Counted from the stretch's first letter, positions 1 through 8,813 are shown. The stretch: DNA of 64,000 nt from Pseudomonas sp. GV071 (GCF_003050835.1 NZ_QAOJ01000018.1:46645-110644); one strand, 5' to 3'. The notes: generated by a model not told the origin, from the sequence alone. A program made the numbers and translations.

Positions 1-900
1 GAAGCGTGGGTCGGCGGTTTCCCAGGCGTAGTTCTTACTGGTGCCGCTTGAGGCCAGGCCATAACGCTTGTGGGCCACGCGCTGGGCGAAGTCGGCCTGG
101 TCGCGGTTGATAAAGTAATTCGGCCAGTTCTCTTCGCAGGTAAGGAAGGTGCCCCAGGGCGTAACGCCGGTGGAGCAGTTGTTGAGGGTGCCGAGCACTT
201 CCAGGCCGTTGGGGTCGCTGACGGTTTGCATCAGCTCATGGCCGGCCAATGGCCCGGCCACCCGCATGGGGGTGAGCATGCTGATGCGGCGGTTGTAGGA
301 GGAATCGAGCACGCGCTGCCATTGGCCATCGGCGTCTTTTTTCACTTCGATCACCGACACCCCGTGGGCGGCCTGCTCCTTGCGCACTTCATCGAGCGGG
401 CGCGGCTTGCTCTGGTCGATGGTGCTGGAGGGGTGCAGGTGCGGGTTGATGTACTCGTGGTTCATCACCAGCAAGCCACGGTCGGTTTCGCCTTCGAAGG
501 CGAAGAAGTTCATCCCGTCGTGGTTGTCGCCGGCCTGCTTCAACTGAGCTTGCCAGTCGTCGCTGGCGTCCGGGTTCCAGGCCGGTGCGCCCGCCTCTAC
601 CGGGTCGCCCCAGGAGAAGAACGGCACCGCGCGATAACCCTCGGCGACCAGTACGCGATCGAACTGCGGGTCGAGTTGCACGGGCACACCCTTGAAGTTC
701 AGCAGCGAGCTCGCGCCGATTTTGCTGCAGGCACCGAGCCCACCGAAAAAGCCCAGAATCGCCACGCTCAGGCCGCCCTTTAGCACATTGCGCCGGCTGG
801 GGTTGAGGAGTTCGGCCAGGCTCGGGTTGCTGCTGGGGTTGATGGCGATGTTGTCGTGGCTTTCCAGACGCTGATGAAACTGCTCGTGATCGTGGCTCAT
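1..900 (-). CDS. phoX: PhoX-type secreted alkaline phosphatase (DUF839), 3' end outside window
   Basis: Only the N-terminal 300 residues are inside the window; the gene runs off base 1. PhoX enzymes are metal-dependent phosphomonoesterases exported folded by the Tat system, releasing phosphate from organic esters outside the cytoplasm. Starting at 900, the protein has a twin-arginine motif (SRRNVLKGG, near residue 35), a hydrophobic stretch ending LGACSK, and the family motifs LLVMNHEYINP and CEENWPNYF. It is last in a run tonB-exbD-exbB on the same strand, 42 bp after the tonB stop, with a small hairpin between. With the phytase and receptor upstream this suggests a phosphate-starvation set. 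No strong ribosome site is visible before the ATG, only CGAGAG. Confidence 0.93.
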   Translation of the reverse strand, partial: MSHDHEQFHQRLESHDNIAINPSSNPSLAELLNPSRRNVLKGGLSVAILGFFGGLGACSKIGASSLLNFKGVPVQLDPQFDRVLVAEGYRAVPFFSWGDPVEAGAPAWNPDASDDWQAQLKQAGDNHDGMNFFAFEGETDRGLLVMNHEYINPHLHPSSTIDQSKPRPLDEVRKEQAAHGVSVIEVKKDADGQWQRVLDSSYNRRISMLTPMRVAGPLAGHELMQTVSDPNGLEVLGTLNNCSTGVTPWGTFLTCEENWPNYFINRDQADFAQRVAHKRYGLASSGTSKNYAWETADPRF

Positions 901-924
901 GACGGCTCTCGTAAAGTCAGTGCC

Positions 925-939
925 CGGCGCTGTGCGCCG
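925..939. other. Small intergenic hairpin between tonB and phoX
   Basis: Perfect 6-bp inverted repeat (CGGCGC, 3-base loop, GCGCCG) between the tonB stop and the phoX start. It has no T-run, so it is unlikely to be a full terminator; it could modulate the amount of phoX message. Confidence 0.4.
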
Positions 940-942
940 AAC

Positions 943-1716
943 TTACTCGATTCGGTAGTGAAAGGTGTTTTTTACATTGCTGACGCTGATGGCCTGGCCA
1001 TCGACTATCCGCGGCTGATAACGAAAGGTCCGCGCAGCCGCCAACGACGGGCGCACCAGCAGCGGATGGCACTGGCCCAGCACCTGCGGGTTTTCCACCC
1101 GGCCTTGCGGGGTGACGGTGTAGGTCACCGTGCAGTCGCCTTCGATGCCTTTTTCCAGAGCCTTGTCCGGGTATGCCGGCGCCTCCTTGCTAACCGGCAA
1201 ATAGGGCCGGCTTTCAGCGGCCAGTGCCTCGGCGGTGGCGCGTGCTTTTGCATCAGCCTGGGCCTGGGCAGCAGCGGCCTGCTGTTGCTCGCGTTGCTGC
1301 TCGGCCTGTTGCTGCGCCACGGCGGCCGCTTGTTGTTCCTGCTCTTGCACCCGTTTGCGCGCCAGAGCGGCGTGGTCGATCTGCGGCTTGGGCTTGGTCT
1401 CCACGGGCTTGCTCACCAACGGTTTCGGTGGCGGCGTCAGCACCTCGGGTTGCACCGGCACAGGCGGCGCAGCAGCCACCACCGGCTCAGGCACTGGCAC
1501 CGGAGTGGGTGGCGCCAGGGTGATGATCTGCGTGGTCAGCGTGTGCACCGTCGGCTCAGCGGGTGGGCTGGGCTGCCAGTGGCTGACCAGACCGACCAGC
1601 GCCAACGCATGCAACCCCACAGCAATACTCACGGCCAAGGCATGCCGCGACCAGACGCGGCTGGGCCATTGCACCGCGGACATGGGCTGGGTAGCAGGCA
1701 TCAGCGCGGCACTCAT
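943..1716 (-). CDS. tonB: TonB energy-transducing protein
   Basis: 257 residues. TonB couples the proton-motive-force complex ExbBD to outer-membrane receptors. Visible: an N-terminal cytoplasmic stretch, one membrane anchor (about residues 27-46), a Pro-rich spacer (many PVPV/PPP runs, residues 60-110), a long Gln/Ala-rich helical segment (residues 115-165) and the C-terminal TonB domain (ending in the YQPRIVDG and FHYRIE region). The start overlaps the exbD stop by four bases (ATGA), so the genes are translationally coupled. With exbB, exbD and the receptor gene beside it, this TonB is probably dedicated to the local receptor. An alternative start 11 codons later cannot be excluded. Confidence 0.93.
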   Translation of the reverse strand: MSAALMPATQPMSAVQWPSRVWSRHALAVSIAVGLHALALVGLVSHWQPSPPAEPTVHTLTTQIITLAPPTPVPVPEPVVAAAPPVPVQPEVLTPPPKPLVSKPVETKPKPQIDHAALARKRVQEQEQQAAAVAQQQAEQQREQQQAAAAQAQADAKARATAEALAAESRPYLPVSKEAPAYPDKALEKGIEGDCTVTYTVTPQGRVENPQVLGQCHPLLVRPSLAAARTFRYQPRIVDGQAISVSNVKNTFHYRIE

Positions 1717-2156
1717 TGCGGCGCCTCGGTGATCAGGCCGAGGTTGCGCACGCCGCCTTGTTGCAACGCCGCCATCCCGGCCACCACCGTGGCGTAGTCG
1801 GTGTTGTGATCAGCGCGGATATACACCTGGGTGTCGCCACGCGCGGCAATGATTGCGCCGACCTTGGCGGTCATTTCCTCCAGGCCGACGGCGCTGTCTT
1901 CTTGCTGATGGCTGTCGAGCTCGGCGCCGAGGTTCCAGTAGTAGCCGCCATCGGCCTTCACCGAGAGGGTCAGAATCTGCTGCTGGCTGTTGCTCGCCAG
2001 GGCTTCGGCGGCCACCTTGGGCAGCTCGATTTTCACCCCCTGGGTGAGCATCGGCGCGGTGACCATAAAGATCACCAGCAGCACCAGCATCACGTCGATA
2101 TAGGGCACCACGTTCATCTCGGCCTTGGGCCCGTGCTTGCGAACTGGCTTGCGCAT
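1713..2156 (-). CDS. exbD: ExbD/TolR-family biopolymer transport protein
   Basis: 147 residues, the usual ExbD length. It opens with MRKPVRKHGPKAEMNVVPY, and has one membrane helix with the essential aspartate in the motif VPYIDVMLVLLVIFMV, then a periplasmic domain. ExbD works with ExbB as a proton-driven stator that energises TonB. I chose the start at 2156 because it is the family N-terminus; the frame stays open upstream inside exbB. It lies 10 bp after the exbB stop and overlaps tonB by 4 bp. Confidence 0.94.
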   Translation of the reverse strand: MRKPVRKHGPKAEMNVVPYIDVMLVLLVIFMVTAPMLTQGVKIELPKVAAEALASNSQQQILTLSVKADGGYYWNLGAELDSHQQEDSAVGLEEMTAKVGAIIAARGDTQVYIRADHNTDYATVVAGMAALQQGGVRNLGLITEAPQ

Positions 2157-2166
2157 GGGGTTGTCC

Positions 2167-2874
2167 TCAGGCCGCTTGCGCGAGGCGCGTGGTGGCCTGC
2201 AGGGCGCGGTGCAGGCGGCCTTGCAGCTCGTTGCCGAAGCTGTAGAAGCGCGTGCTGAGGGTTTCCACCCGCGCGGCAAAACGGTTGTAGGCGATCACCG
2301 CTGGAATCGCCGCGAACAGGCCGATGGCGGTGGCGATCAACGCCTCGGCGATGCCCGGCGCCACGGTGCCGAGGGTGGCCTGTTGCACCTGGGACAAACC
2401 GATAAAGGAATTCATGATCCCCCACACCGTGCCGAACAGGCCGATATAAGGGCTTACCGAACCCACCGTGGCGAGAAACGCCAGGCCCTTTTCCAGGCGT
2501 TCCTGCTCCTCGCTGATGCTCACCAGCAGGCGCCGTTCAACGCCATCCACCACCGCTTCGGGGGTGATGCCAGGCTCGCGGCGCAGGTGGCTGTACTCGC
2601 TGAAACCCTCGTGGAAAATCCGCTGCAGGCAGGCCTCGTCATCCAGCTGTTCGCCGCCTTCGCGGTACAGCTGTGCGAGGTCATTACTGTTGCGAAAGCG
2701 CAGCTGAAATTGCTTGAGCAGGCGCTCGATACGCCCCAGCAGCAAACTGCGCTGCACAATCAGGTACCAGCTGACCAACGAGGCCAACAGCAGAATCAGC
2801 ATCACGCCCTTTACCAGCAGCGAGGCATCGTTGATCAGGCTCCAGACGCTCATCTGGTCGAGTGTGCTGTGCAT
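2167..2874 (-). CDS. exbB: ExbB/TolQ-family proton channel protein
   Basis: 235 residues. Inner-membrane component of the TonB-ExbB-ExbD complex. Visible are a first membrane helix (about residues 18-40, VMLILLLASLVSWYLIV), a large cytoplasmic loop, and two further helices around VSPYIGLFGTVWGIM and ALIATAIGLFAAIPAVIAYN, which carry the conserved channel Thr and Gly residues. A strong ribosome site (AAGGAG) sits before the ATG. First gene of exbB-exbD-tonB-phoX, starting 90 bp after the phytase stop, with a weak Pho box candidate in that gap. Confidence 0.94.
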   Translation of the reverse strand: MHSTLDQMSVWSLINDASLLVKGVMLILLLASLVSWYLIVQRSLLLGRIERLLKQFQLRFRNSNDLAQLYREGGEQLDDEACLQRIFHEGFSEYSHLRREPGITPEAVVDGVERRLLVSISEEQERLEKGLAFLATVGSVSPYIGLFGTVWGIMNSFIGLSQVQQATLGTVAPGIAEALIATAIGLFAAIPAVIAYNRFAARVETLSTRFYSFGNELQGRLHRALQATTRLAQAA

Positions 2875-2942
2875 GGTGCAGCTCCTTGTCTCATTACCCC
2901 GCCTTCACGGGGTGTGTTGTACGGCTATTCGATTACGCAGGC

Positions 2943-2960
2943 GTTACCAACTGATGACAG
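2943..2960 (-). promoter_or_regulatory. Weak candidate Pho box upstream of exbB
   Basis: On the minus strand: CTGTCAT, four bases, TGGTAAC. The first half-site is perfect (7/7 against CTGTCAY), the second only 4/7. It sits just after the phytase stop codon and about 70 bp before exbB, so it could give exbB-exbD-tonB-phoX its own PhoB-dependent promoter. Weak by itself; the context raises it. Confidence 0.35.
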
Positions 2961-2964
2961 CCCC

Positions 2965-4899
2965 TCAGGGCAAGCCCAACGCCTTGGCCACGTCACTCCA
3001 GGGCACCAGCTTGAAGTTCTGCGTGCTCTCGGGCATGCGCTTGCGGCCGTCCTGCACCACCAGCAGGCCCTGGTTCCAGGGGCCGCCGAGGTTGGCGCCA
3101 GTCACTTCCAAACCATCGGTTTCCGAAGCACCGTCAATGCCCAGGGCACCGTTGAGGCCGACGCGGAAGGCGCCGTGCACGGCAAACGGTGGCTGCGCAT
3201 CGAGCAGCACATAGCTGTCGTTGCCCTGGCTGGACACCACCAGGTAGTCGCCATGGGCACCGTGGAACAGGCCCATGCCCTCGACGTCAGCCTTCAATAC
3301 CTCGCCGACCTTGAGCACGCTGGTCAGCTCGCCCGAGGCATCCGGGCGGGCATCCACGGTCCACACGCCGACGTCTTCCTCGCCGATAAACAGGCGCTGC
3401 TGACGGTCATCGGCAACGCAGCCTTCGGGCTGGCTGTCGACCTTGAAACGGCGCACCTGCTGGCCCTCGATCTGGCCTTGCTGGTCGGTCAGGCGGTACT
3501 GCAGGAAGGTGCCGTCCTTGCCGTTGGCAAAGGCGTACAGCTCGCCCGATGCGGGCTGGAACAGGCAGATGCCATAGATCTCCGCCAGCGGCGTGCGCAC
3601 CTCTCCAGCCTCGCGTAGTTCACCCGTGGCGCGATCGATAGCAAACAGGCTGATGCTGTTGCGATCACGGTTACTGGCCACGGCCAGGTCGATGGGCTTG
3701 CCGGCCAGGGTGAAACCGGCACGCACGTCGACGTTGTTCAGGCGCCCCACCGGCAGCTCCTGCAACAGGCCGCCATCGAGGTCATAGGCCAGCAGGCCTT
3801 GTTTTTTGTTGGTGCCGAGCACGCGCGACAGCTGCGGCTGGCTCGGGTGCAGCCAGATTGCCGGGTCATCGGCGGCGTCGCCCTGGCGGCCGACCGGTTC
3901 GGTCTGGCGCAGCGCCGGCACATTCGGCAGATGCGGCGGCAGGGCCTGGGGTGTGGGTTTCCAGTTCAACTGGCCCTGATAGATGCGTTTCTGCTCGCCG
4001 TCTTCAATCAACAGTTCCAGGCCGTTGGCGGTGACCCGAGCGTCGAGGCGCTCGGGCTCCTGCAGCCCTTCGAGGAACAGGCTGGCGACGTGTTGCCACT
4101 GCTCGGCAGTCTGCTGATACAGGTGCAGCGTGGCGTTATCGCTGTCCAGCGCCACCAGGCCGCCGGGCAGGCCAACCATGGCTTGCGGGTTGCCGGCCAG
4201 TTGGCCGAACGGCGCACGCAAGTCCACTGGCGCCCGGGCGACATCGGCTTCCGGCGCCGCAGGGTAGGCCCACAGGCCCACACCTTCCTCGTTCACATAC
4301 AGGCGATTAGCGGCGTCATCGGCATGGCAATACTCGGCGCCCGGTGGCGTAGGCAGGCCACGCAGGCGCAGCGGCTGCTGGTTCAACTGGCTGCCACTGG
4401 CCACCAGCCATTGCTCGCCCTTGCCGTCTTCACCGAGTAGAAACAGGTGCAGGTTGGCGGCTTCGTCGCGGTACAGGCACAGGCCGGACACCGCGTAATC
4501 GCGCGCCGGCAACAGCAGCGGTTTGGCCCACTGCCGCGCTTGCGGGTCGAGCAGCACCAGCGCCGCTTGCTGAGTGGCGCCATCGACACTGGCCACCAGC
4601 ACCTGGCGACCCAGACTGCGGCTATCGAGGCCGCTGTAGGTACCGGGCAAACGCGCCAACTCGGCACCCTCGGCACTGAGCAACAGCAGGCCATTACGTT
4701 CGCTGGCCGCCAGGCGCAGGTCGGTGCTGGCGCTGACATCAGCCGGCAGAAAACGGACATCCTCGGCCTTCACTTTCGCCGAGGCACTCCACGGCGACAA
4801 GCTGACGGCAGGCTTCGCATCAGTGGCCTTGGGTAATACATCGCAACCGGCCAGCAACAGGCCAGCCACCAGCAGAGTTCGGGTAAACAACGGCTTCAT
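2965..4899 (-). CDS. Two-domain beta-propeller phytase, lipoprotein
   Basis: 644 residues. Beta-propeller phytases are Ca-dependent and remove phosphates from inositol hexakisphosphate. The ATG at 4899 is preceded by AAGGA and gives a lipoprotein signal (LLLAGC, Cys about residue 19). The C-terminal half is the canonical phytase propeller: DDPAIWLHP, LNNVDVR, IYGICLF, GELYAFANGKDG, EGCVADD, FIGEEDVGVW and DVEGMGLF. The N-terminal half is a weaker propeller copy (EEGVGLWAY is visible), matching the known dual-domain phytases. It lies directly downstream of a TonB-dependent receptor gene, a pairing known for this family, suggesting surface or periplasmic attack on phytate coupled to uptake. A TTG start at 4920 is possible but lacks support. 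Confidence 0.92.
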   Translation of the reverse strand: MKPLFTRTLLVAGLLLAGCDVLPKATDAKPAVSLSPWSASAKVKAEDVRFLPADVSASTDLRLAASERNGLLLLSAEGAELARLPGTYSGLDSRSLGRQVLVASVDGATQQAALVLLDPQARQWAKPLLLPARDYAVSGLCLYRDEAANLHLFLLGEDGKGEQWLVASGSQLNQQPLRLRGLPTPPGAEYCHADDAANRLYVNEEGVGLWAYPAAPEADVARAPVDLRAPFGQLAGNPQAMVGLPGGLVALDSDNATLHLYQQTAEQWQHVASLFLEGLQEPERLDARVTANGLELLIEDGEQKRIYQGQLNWKPTPQALPPHLPNVPALRQTEPVGRQGDAADDPAIWLHPSQPQLSRVLGTNKKQGLLAYDLDGGLLQELPVGRLNNVDVRAGFTLAGKPIDLAVASNRDRNSISLFAIDRATGELREAGEVRTPLAEIYGICLFQPASGELYAFANGKDGTFLQYRLTDQQGQIEGQQVRRFKVDSQPEGCVADDRQQRLFIGEEDVGVWTVDARPDASGELTSVLKVGEVLKADVEGMGLFHGAHGDYLVVSSQGNDSYVLLDAQPPFAVHGAFRVGLNGALGIDGASETDGLEVTGANLGGPWNQGLLVVQDGRKRMPESTQNFKLVPWSDVAKALGLP

Positions 4900-4936
4900 C
4901 ACATCAGTGTCCTTGTACAAAACGCACAGGCCACAC

Positions 4937-4956
4937 GCGCCCCACGCTAGGGGCGC
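4937..4956. other. Intergenic hairpin between receptor and phytase genes
   Basis: Seven-base stem (GCGCCCC / GGGGCGC, 6-base loop) in the 67-bp gap. There is no T-run after it on the minus strand, so I read it as a processing or attenuating hairpin rather than a strong terminator. Confidence 0.45.
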
Positions 4957-4966
4957 ATGGGCTTTA

Positions 4967-7495
4967 TCAGAAGTGGGTGAAAGTCAGGCCGAGCTTGTAG
5001 GTCGGGCCGTATTCTTCGTACTGGGCGTTGTAGGAACGGCTGCCGGTGTACACGTAGTACGACTCGTCAGTGAGGTTCTGCGCCTCGAACGACAGCTGCA
5101 GGTTCTTGGTCAGGAAGTAGCGCGCGGTGAAGTCGACAAAGGTCTGGTCGTCCACGTGCAGGTCGTGGGCCTTGTCGTCGATGGCCGCCACTTCATAGAG
5201 GTAGTCAGACTTGTAGTTGGCCGACAGGCGCAGGCTGAGTTTGTCGTTCTCCCAACCAAGCATCAGGTTGCCGACGCTGTCGGACTGGAACGGCAGGTCG
5301 ATATCGCGCTTCTGGCCCTGCCCTTCAATGTGCGCATCGGAGCGGCTGAAGGTGGCGTTGGCGCCCATCAGCAAACCATTCCACGGCGCCGGCAGGCTGC
5401 TGAACTTCTGCTGCCAGGCCAGCTCGATGCCATACAGGTCGGCGCTGTCGCCGTTGGCGAAGGTGTTGGCTTGATCGAACGCGGCCCAGCGGCCACTGCC
5501 GGCCAGATCGGTGTTGTAGACGAAGTTCTCGATGTCTTTGTAGAACACAAAGGCCGAGACCACGCCGTCCTTGTTCAGGTAGTGCTCGATGCCCAGATCG
5601 AAGTTGCTCGACTCCAGCGCGTCGAGGTCGGGGTTGCCGAACTCGGCTTCGTCGCCGTCAATGACAAACCCCGGCGCCAGTTGCTCGAAGGTCGGGCGCA
5701 CCACGGTGTTGGTCCAGGCGAAGCGCACCTGGGTCTCTTTGTCGATCTGGTAGCGCACGTGCAGACCCGGCAGCCAGTGGTCGTACTTGTTGTCAGCATC
5801 GCTGGCGACGTATTCACCGTCCTCGATACCAGTGCCCTTGGCCTTGAACTCGGTGCCCTCGTAGCGCAGGCCGGCGATGATGCGCCAGGCGTCAACGTCG
5901 ACGGTGTGCATCAGGTACGCGGCGTTGATGTCTTCACTCATGGTGAAGTCATTCACCCGCGACTGTTCTTCGTCATAGAACTCGCTGCGGTCCAGGCGGC
6001 CGAGCAGGTTCTTGATCGAACTGGCGCTGATGCCCGGGCCGAAGTTGTCCAGGCCGTAGTGCACGGTGCCCTTGGTGTATTGGGTCAGCGACAGCTCGTC
6101 ATCGGTGATGCCGTAGTTGTCGAAGTCCTCGTACACCCAGCTGTTGAGGTCGTTGTCCTTGTCGCGGCGGCTGAGCTTGCCGCCGAATTTCACCCGCGCT
6201 TCGTTGCCGGCCAACTCGTAGTCGCGGGCGAAGTCGAGCTTGATGTTCTTCTCGGTGTCGGTGGTGTTCTGCTCTTCCCACTCGACACTGTCGAGCTCGA
6301 AGTTGGCCGGGTTGTAGAAATCGCTGCCGATGTTCAGGCGTGGCTTGCTGGAGCTGCTGAAGCCGCTGTCGGCGAAGTCATCGGTGCCCTCGAACTTAGC
6401 CGAGGCGATGTGGCCGGGGCTGTCTTCGCTGGACTCGCTCCAGCCGGCCTGGGCGTTGATGGTCCAGTTACCGCGCAGGTGTTCGCTGCCCAGCACGTAG
6501 CTCTGGATTTTCTGGGTTTCTTCGCGGCTTTTCAGCTCGCGCCAGCCTTCGCTGTCACCGCTCTCACCGGCCGCTTGCGCGTCGGCGAACTCGACGCCGG
6601 CGGCGTTGCGGGTTTCGCTGTCTTTGTAGCGGCTGTAGAGGGTACGCAGGTAGTAGCTGTTGTAGTCGTCGGCCTGGTAGTCGAAGTTCAGGCCCAGGCC
6701 TGTGCGCTCGCGGGTGATGTCGTAATCGCGCTGCTCGAATTCTTCCAGCTTGGCGCCGTCTTCGAAGTCCCAGGCGCCGCCGGTTTCGACGTTATCGGAA
6801 CCAAAATCGCGCTGGCCCCAGCTCACGGCGGCGGCCACGCCGAAGTTGTCGGTGCCATCGCCGACGCTAAAACGATTGCTTGCTGCACCCGACACCTTCG
6901 GGCTGTTCTGCCCCGTGTTGTCGTCGTGGCTGCCTTCGACGCTGCCGGTGTAGAACAGACCCTTGTGGTCGAACGCCGACAGGCTCTGTACTTCGATGGT
7001 GCCGCCCAGGGAGTTGGCGTCCATGTCCGGGGTCAGGGTTTTGATCACGCTGAGCGACTGCACCAGCTCCGATGGCAATACGTCCAGAGCCACGGCGCGG
7101 GTGCCGCTGTTGGGCGAGGGAATCAGGGTGCCGTTGATGCTCACGCTGTTGAGGTCCGGCCCCAGGCCACGCACGCTGACAAAACGGCCTTCGCCCTGGT
7201 CACGCTCGACACTCACACCCGGCAAACGCTGCGCGGCTTCGGCCACGTTTTCATCCGGCAACTGCGCCACGCCATCGGCGCTGACCACGCTCTTGACCGT
7301 GTCGGCACTGCGTTGCTCTTTGATCGCCTTGTCCATGCTCACTGCCTGGCCGACCACATTGACGTGTTCGGTTTCACCCTCGGCCACCACCTCAGGTGCA
7401 GGCTCGGCAGCCAGCACGGCACTGGCGGCGATGGCCAGGGTCAAGGCGCTGAGGGCATGCCCGGCGCGGCGGGCTTGGCGGAAATTGATGCTCAT
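4967..7495 (-). CDS. TonB-dependent outer-membrane receptor linked to phytase
   Basis: 842 residues. It has a signal peptide (cleavage near AVLAAEPAPE), a plug domain (QLPDENVAEAAQRLPGVS, VSVRGLGPDLN, NSLGGTIEV) and a long beta-barrel ending in an aromatic residue (LGLTFTHF). The plug motifs match the large receptor subfamily abundant in Xanthomonas and Caulobacter (TIGR01782-type), which often imports non-siderophore substrates. It is followed by the phytase gene, and preceded by a Pho box 64 bp before its start, so the likely substrate is phytate or a lower inositol phosphate or a metal complex of it. No siderophore synthesis or FecI/FecR genes lie nearby. Substrate is inference. Confidence 0.93.
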   Translation of the reverse strand: MSINFRQARRAGHALSALTLAIAASAVLAAEPAPEVVAEGETEHVNVVGQAVSMDKAIKEQRSADTVKSVVSADGVAQLPDENVAEAAQRLPGVSVERDQGEGRFVSVRGLGPDLNSVSINGTLIPSPNSGTRAVALDVLPSELVQSLSVIKTLTPDMDANSLGGTIEVQSLSAFDHKGLFYTGSVEGSHDDNTGQNSPKVSGAASNRFSVGDGTDNFGVAAAVSWGQRDFGSDNVETGGAWDFEDGAKLEEFEQRDYDITRERTGLGLNFDYQADDYNSYYLRTLYSRYKDSETRNAAGVEFADAQAAGESGDSEGWRELKSREETQKIQSYVLGSEHLRGNWTINAQAGWSESSEDSPGHIASAKFEGTDDFADSGFSSSSKPRLNIGSDFYNPANFELDSVEWEEQNTTDTEKNIKLDFARDYELAGNEARVKFGGKLSRRDKDNDLNSWVYEDFDNYGITDDELSLTQYTKGTVHYGLDNFGPGISASSIKNLLGRLDRSEFYDEEQSRVNDFTMSEDINAAYLMHTVDVDAWRIIAGLRYEGTEFKAKGTGIEDGEYVASDADNKYDHWLPGLHVRYQIDKETQVRFAWTNTVVRPTFEQLAPGFVIDGDEAEFGNPDLDALESSNFDLGIEHYLNKDGVVSAFVFYKDIENFVYNTDLAGSGRWAAFDQANTFANGDSADLYGIELAWQQKFSSLPAPWNGLLMGANATFSRSDAHIEGQGQKRDIDLPFQSDSVGNLMLGWENDKLSLRLSANYKSDYLYEVAAIDDKAHDLHVDDQTFVDFTARYFLTKNLQLSFEAQNLTDESYYVYTGSRSYNAQYEEYGPTYKLGLTFTHF

Positions 7496-7558
7496 TGGTC
7501 ACTCCCCATAAGGCCAGGTAGGCACCCAGCAAGTGGAGCGACACGCTAGGCAGCGGCC

Positions 7559-7576
7559 ATGACGCTTCTGTGACAG
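7559..7576 (-). promoter_or_regulatory. Pho box (PhoB binding site) for receptor-phytase operon
   Basis: Minus strand reads CTGTCAC-AGAA-GCGTCAT: two direct 7-base half-sites with 4-base spacing, 12/14 against the consensus. It lies 64 bp upstream of the receptor ATG; a weak -10-like TAGCGT follows. Implies induction by phosphate starvation. Confidence 0.75.
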
Positions 7577-7806
7577 TGCTCGCGGCAACACCAGCAAAAC
7601 CGGGGCTTTGGCGTGTTTTAGCGGAGCGAATGGGCTGAAATGACCCGGCGTTTAAAACCGCCAAGCCGCGTTTGCCGGCGCCCACTCGCCGCCACGCAAA
7701 AAAATCGCACGATTGCCTGAGCCCAATTGACCTCCCCCACTGCAACCTGAGCGTCATAAAGCACTGGTTAGCTGGGCGGCATCAGTTGTGTCGCCCCTGA
7801 TTTCCT

Positions 7807-7871
7807 GTAGGAGCGGCTTTAGCCGCGATGCCTTTAACGATCAACAGCATCGCGGCTGAAGCCGCTCCTAC
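7807..7871. repeat. REP inverted pair (65 bp)
   Basis: Two REP palindromes in inverted orientation: GTAGGAGCGGCTTTAGCC ... matching GGCTGAAGCCGCTCCTAC, with the arms running from 7807 inward and from 7871 inward. This is the classic Pseudomonas REP form. It ends 27 bp before the GGDEF start codon, so it may form a strong hairpin in that gene's 5' leader. Confidence 0.88.
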
Positions 7872-7898
7872 GAGATCTCGCTTTGACCAGGAGTCTCC

Positions 7899-8813
7899 AT
7901 GTCCAGCCTGTTGCACCACCACCGCCTCAAACTCACCGCGCTGTTTCTCGCCGCCAACCTCGGCCTGCTGCTGCACCTGGCCGCTGGCGACCTCAAGGCC
8001 GTGGCCGAATGGGTGTGGCTGGACCTGGTCGGCGAAGGCGGCTCCGCCGTATTGGCCCTGGTGTGGCTGGGGCTGATTCTGAAAAGCCGGCCCGCCGGGC
8101 GCGTCACCAACCTGCTGGCCATCGGCCTTAGCTGCGTGTTCTTTTCCTGGTGGATCGACCTGCTCGACGAGTTCATCCGCCTGCCCGACAGCGTCACCTG
8201 GGACCACTGGCTGGAGTCGGGGCCAATGCCGGTCGGCCTGCTGTTTCTCACCTACGGCATGTACCACTGGCACCACGAACAGCTGGCCATTTCCCAGCAG
8301 ATGGAGAAGCGCGAGCGGCTGTTCCGCGAGCACCGCCTGTTCGACAAACTCACGCCCCTGGGCGGCGCCGATTACCTGCGCAAACAGCTGGAGCTGAGCC
8401 TGCAACACAGCGCCCGCGAACAGCAGCCGTTGTCCCTGGTGGTGGTCGACATCAACGCCTTCGACGCCATTAACCAGAGCTACGGCCATGACGAAGGAGA
8501 CCACGTGTTGCAGGCCGTCACCCAGTTGCTACTGCTCAACCTGCGCCAGCAAGACCTGCTCTGCCGCCTGGCCGGCGACCGCTTCGTGGTGCTGCTGCCC
8601 AACACCGGCGAAACCCTGGCCACGCAGGTGGCGAAAGAGCTCAGCGAGTCACTGCGCCACCTTGCGCACAAGTCGCGTCAGCATGGTGAACGCCTGCAAT
8701 TGAGCGCCACCGTCGCCAGCGTAATGGCCCTGCAAGAGAGCCCTGAAAGCCTGCTGCAACGCCTCAACCTGGCCCTGGCCAAAGCCAAACGCCCGCTGGC
8801 CCTGAGCGCCTGA
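7899..8813 (+). CDS. Membrane GGDEF-domain protein with degenerate active site
   Basis: 304 residues. The N-terminal half has membrane segments (about residues 8-28, 45-62, 70-88 and 108-122), then a coiled linker (EKRERLFREHRLFDKLTPL) and a GGDEF domain (VVVDINAFDAINQSYGH; HDEGDHVLQAV). The signature loop reads LAGDRFVVLLP, so GGDEF has become AGDRF: the metal/catalytic Glu is Arg and the first Gly is Ala. Diguanylate cyclase activity is therefore doubtful; a GTP or c-di-GMP sensing or scaffold role is more likely. A good AGGAG site precedes the ATG. Its stop overlaps the next gene's ATG by one base, so it is coupled to the AraC regulator. Confidence 0.88.
   Translation: MSSLLHHHRLKLTALFLAANLGLLLHLAAGDLKAVAEWVWLDLVGEGGSAVLALVWLGLILKSRPAGRVTNLLAIGLSCVFFSWWIDLLDEFIRLPDSVTWDHWLESGPMPVGLLFLTYGMYHWHHEQLAISQQMEKRERLFREHRLFDKLTPLGGADYLRKQLELSLQHSAREQQPLSLVVVDINAFDAINQSYGHDEGDHVLQAVTQLLLLNLRQQDLLCRLAGDRFVVLLPNTGETLATQVAKELSESLRHLAHKSRQHGERLQLSATVASVMALQESPESLLQRLNLALAKAKRPLALSA

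Larger units (their letters stand above)
7496..7898. other. 403-bp divergent intergenic region
   Basis: Separates the receptor (minus) from the GGDEF gene (plus). It holds the Pho box at 7559-7576 near the receptor and a REP inverted pair at 7807-7871 near the GGDEF gene. I see no convincing gene in the remaining sequence. Confidence 0.7.

Noticed and set aside
4724..7549. A very long open frame of 941 codons on the plus strand opposite the receptor gene
   Set aside because: It is antisense to a clearly real TonB-dependent receptor and its composition is Val/Ala/Gly-rich with no family motif; typical GC-rich shadow frame.
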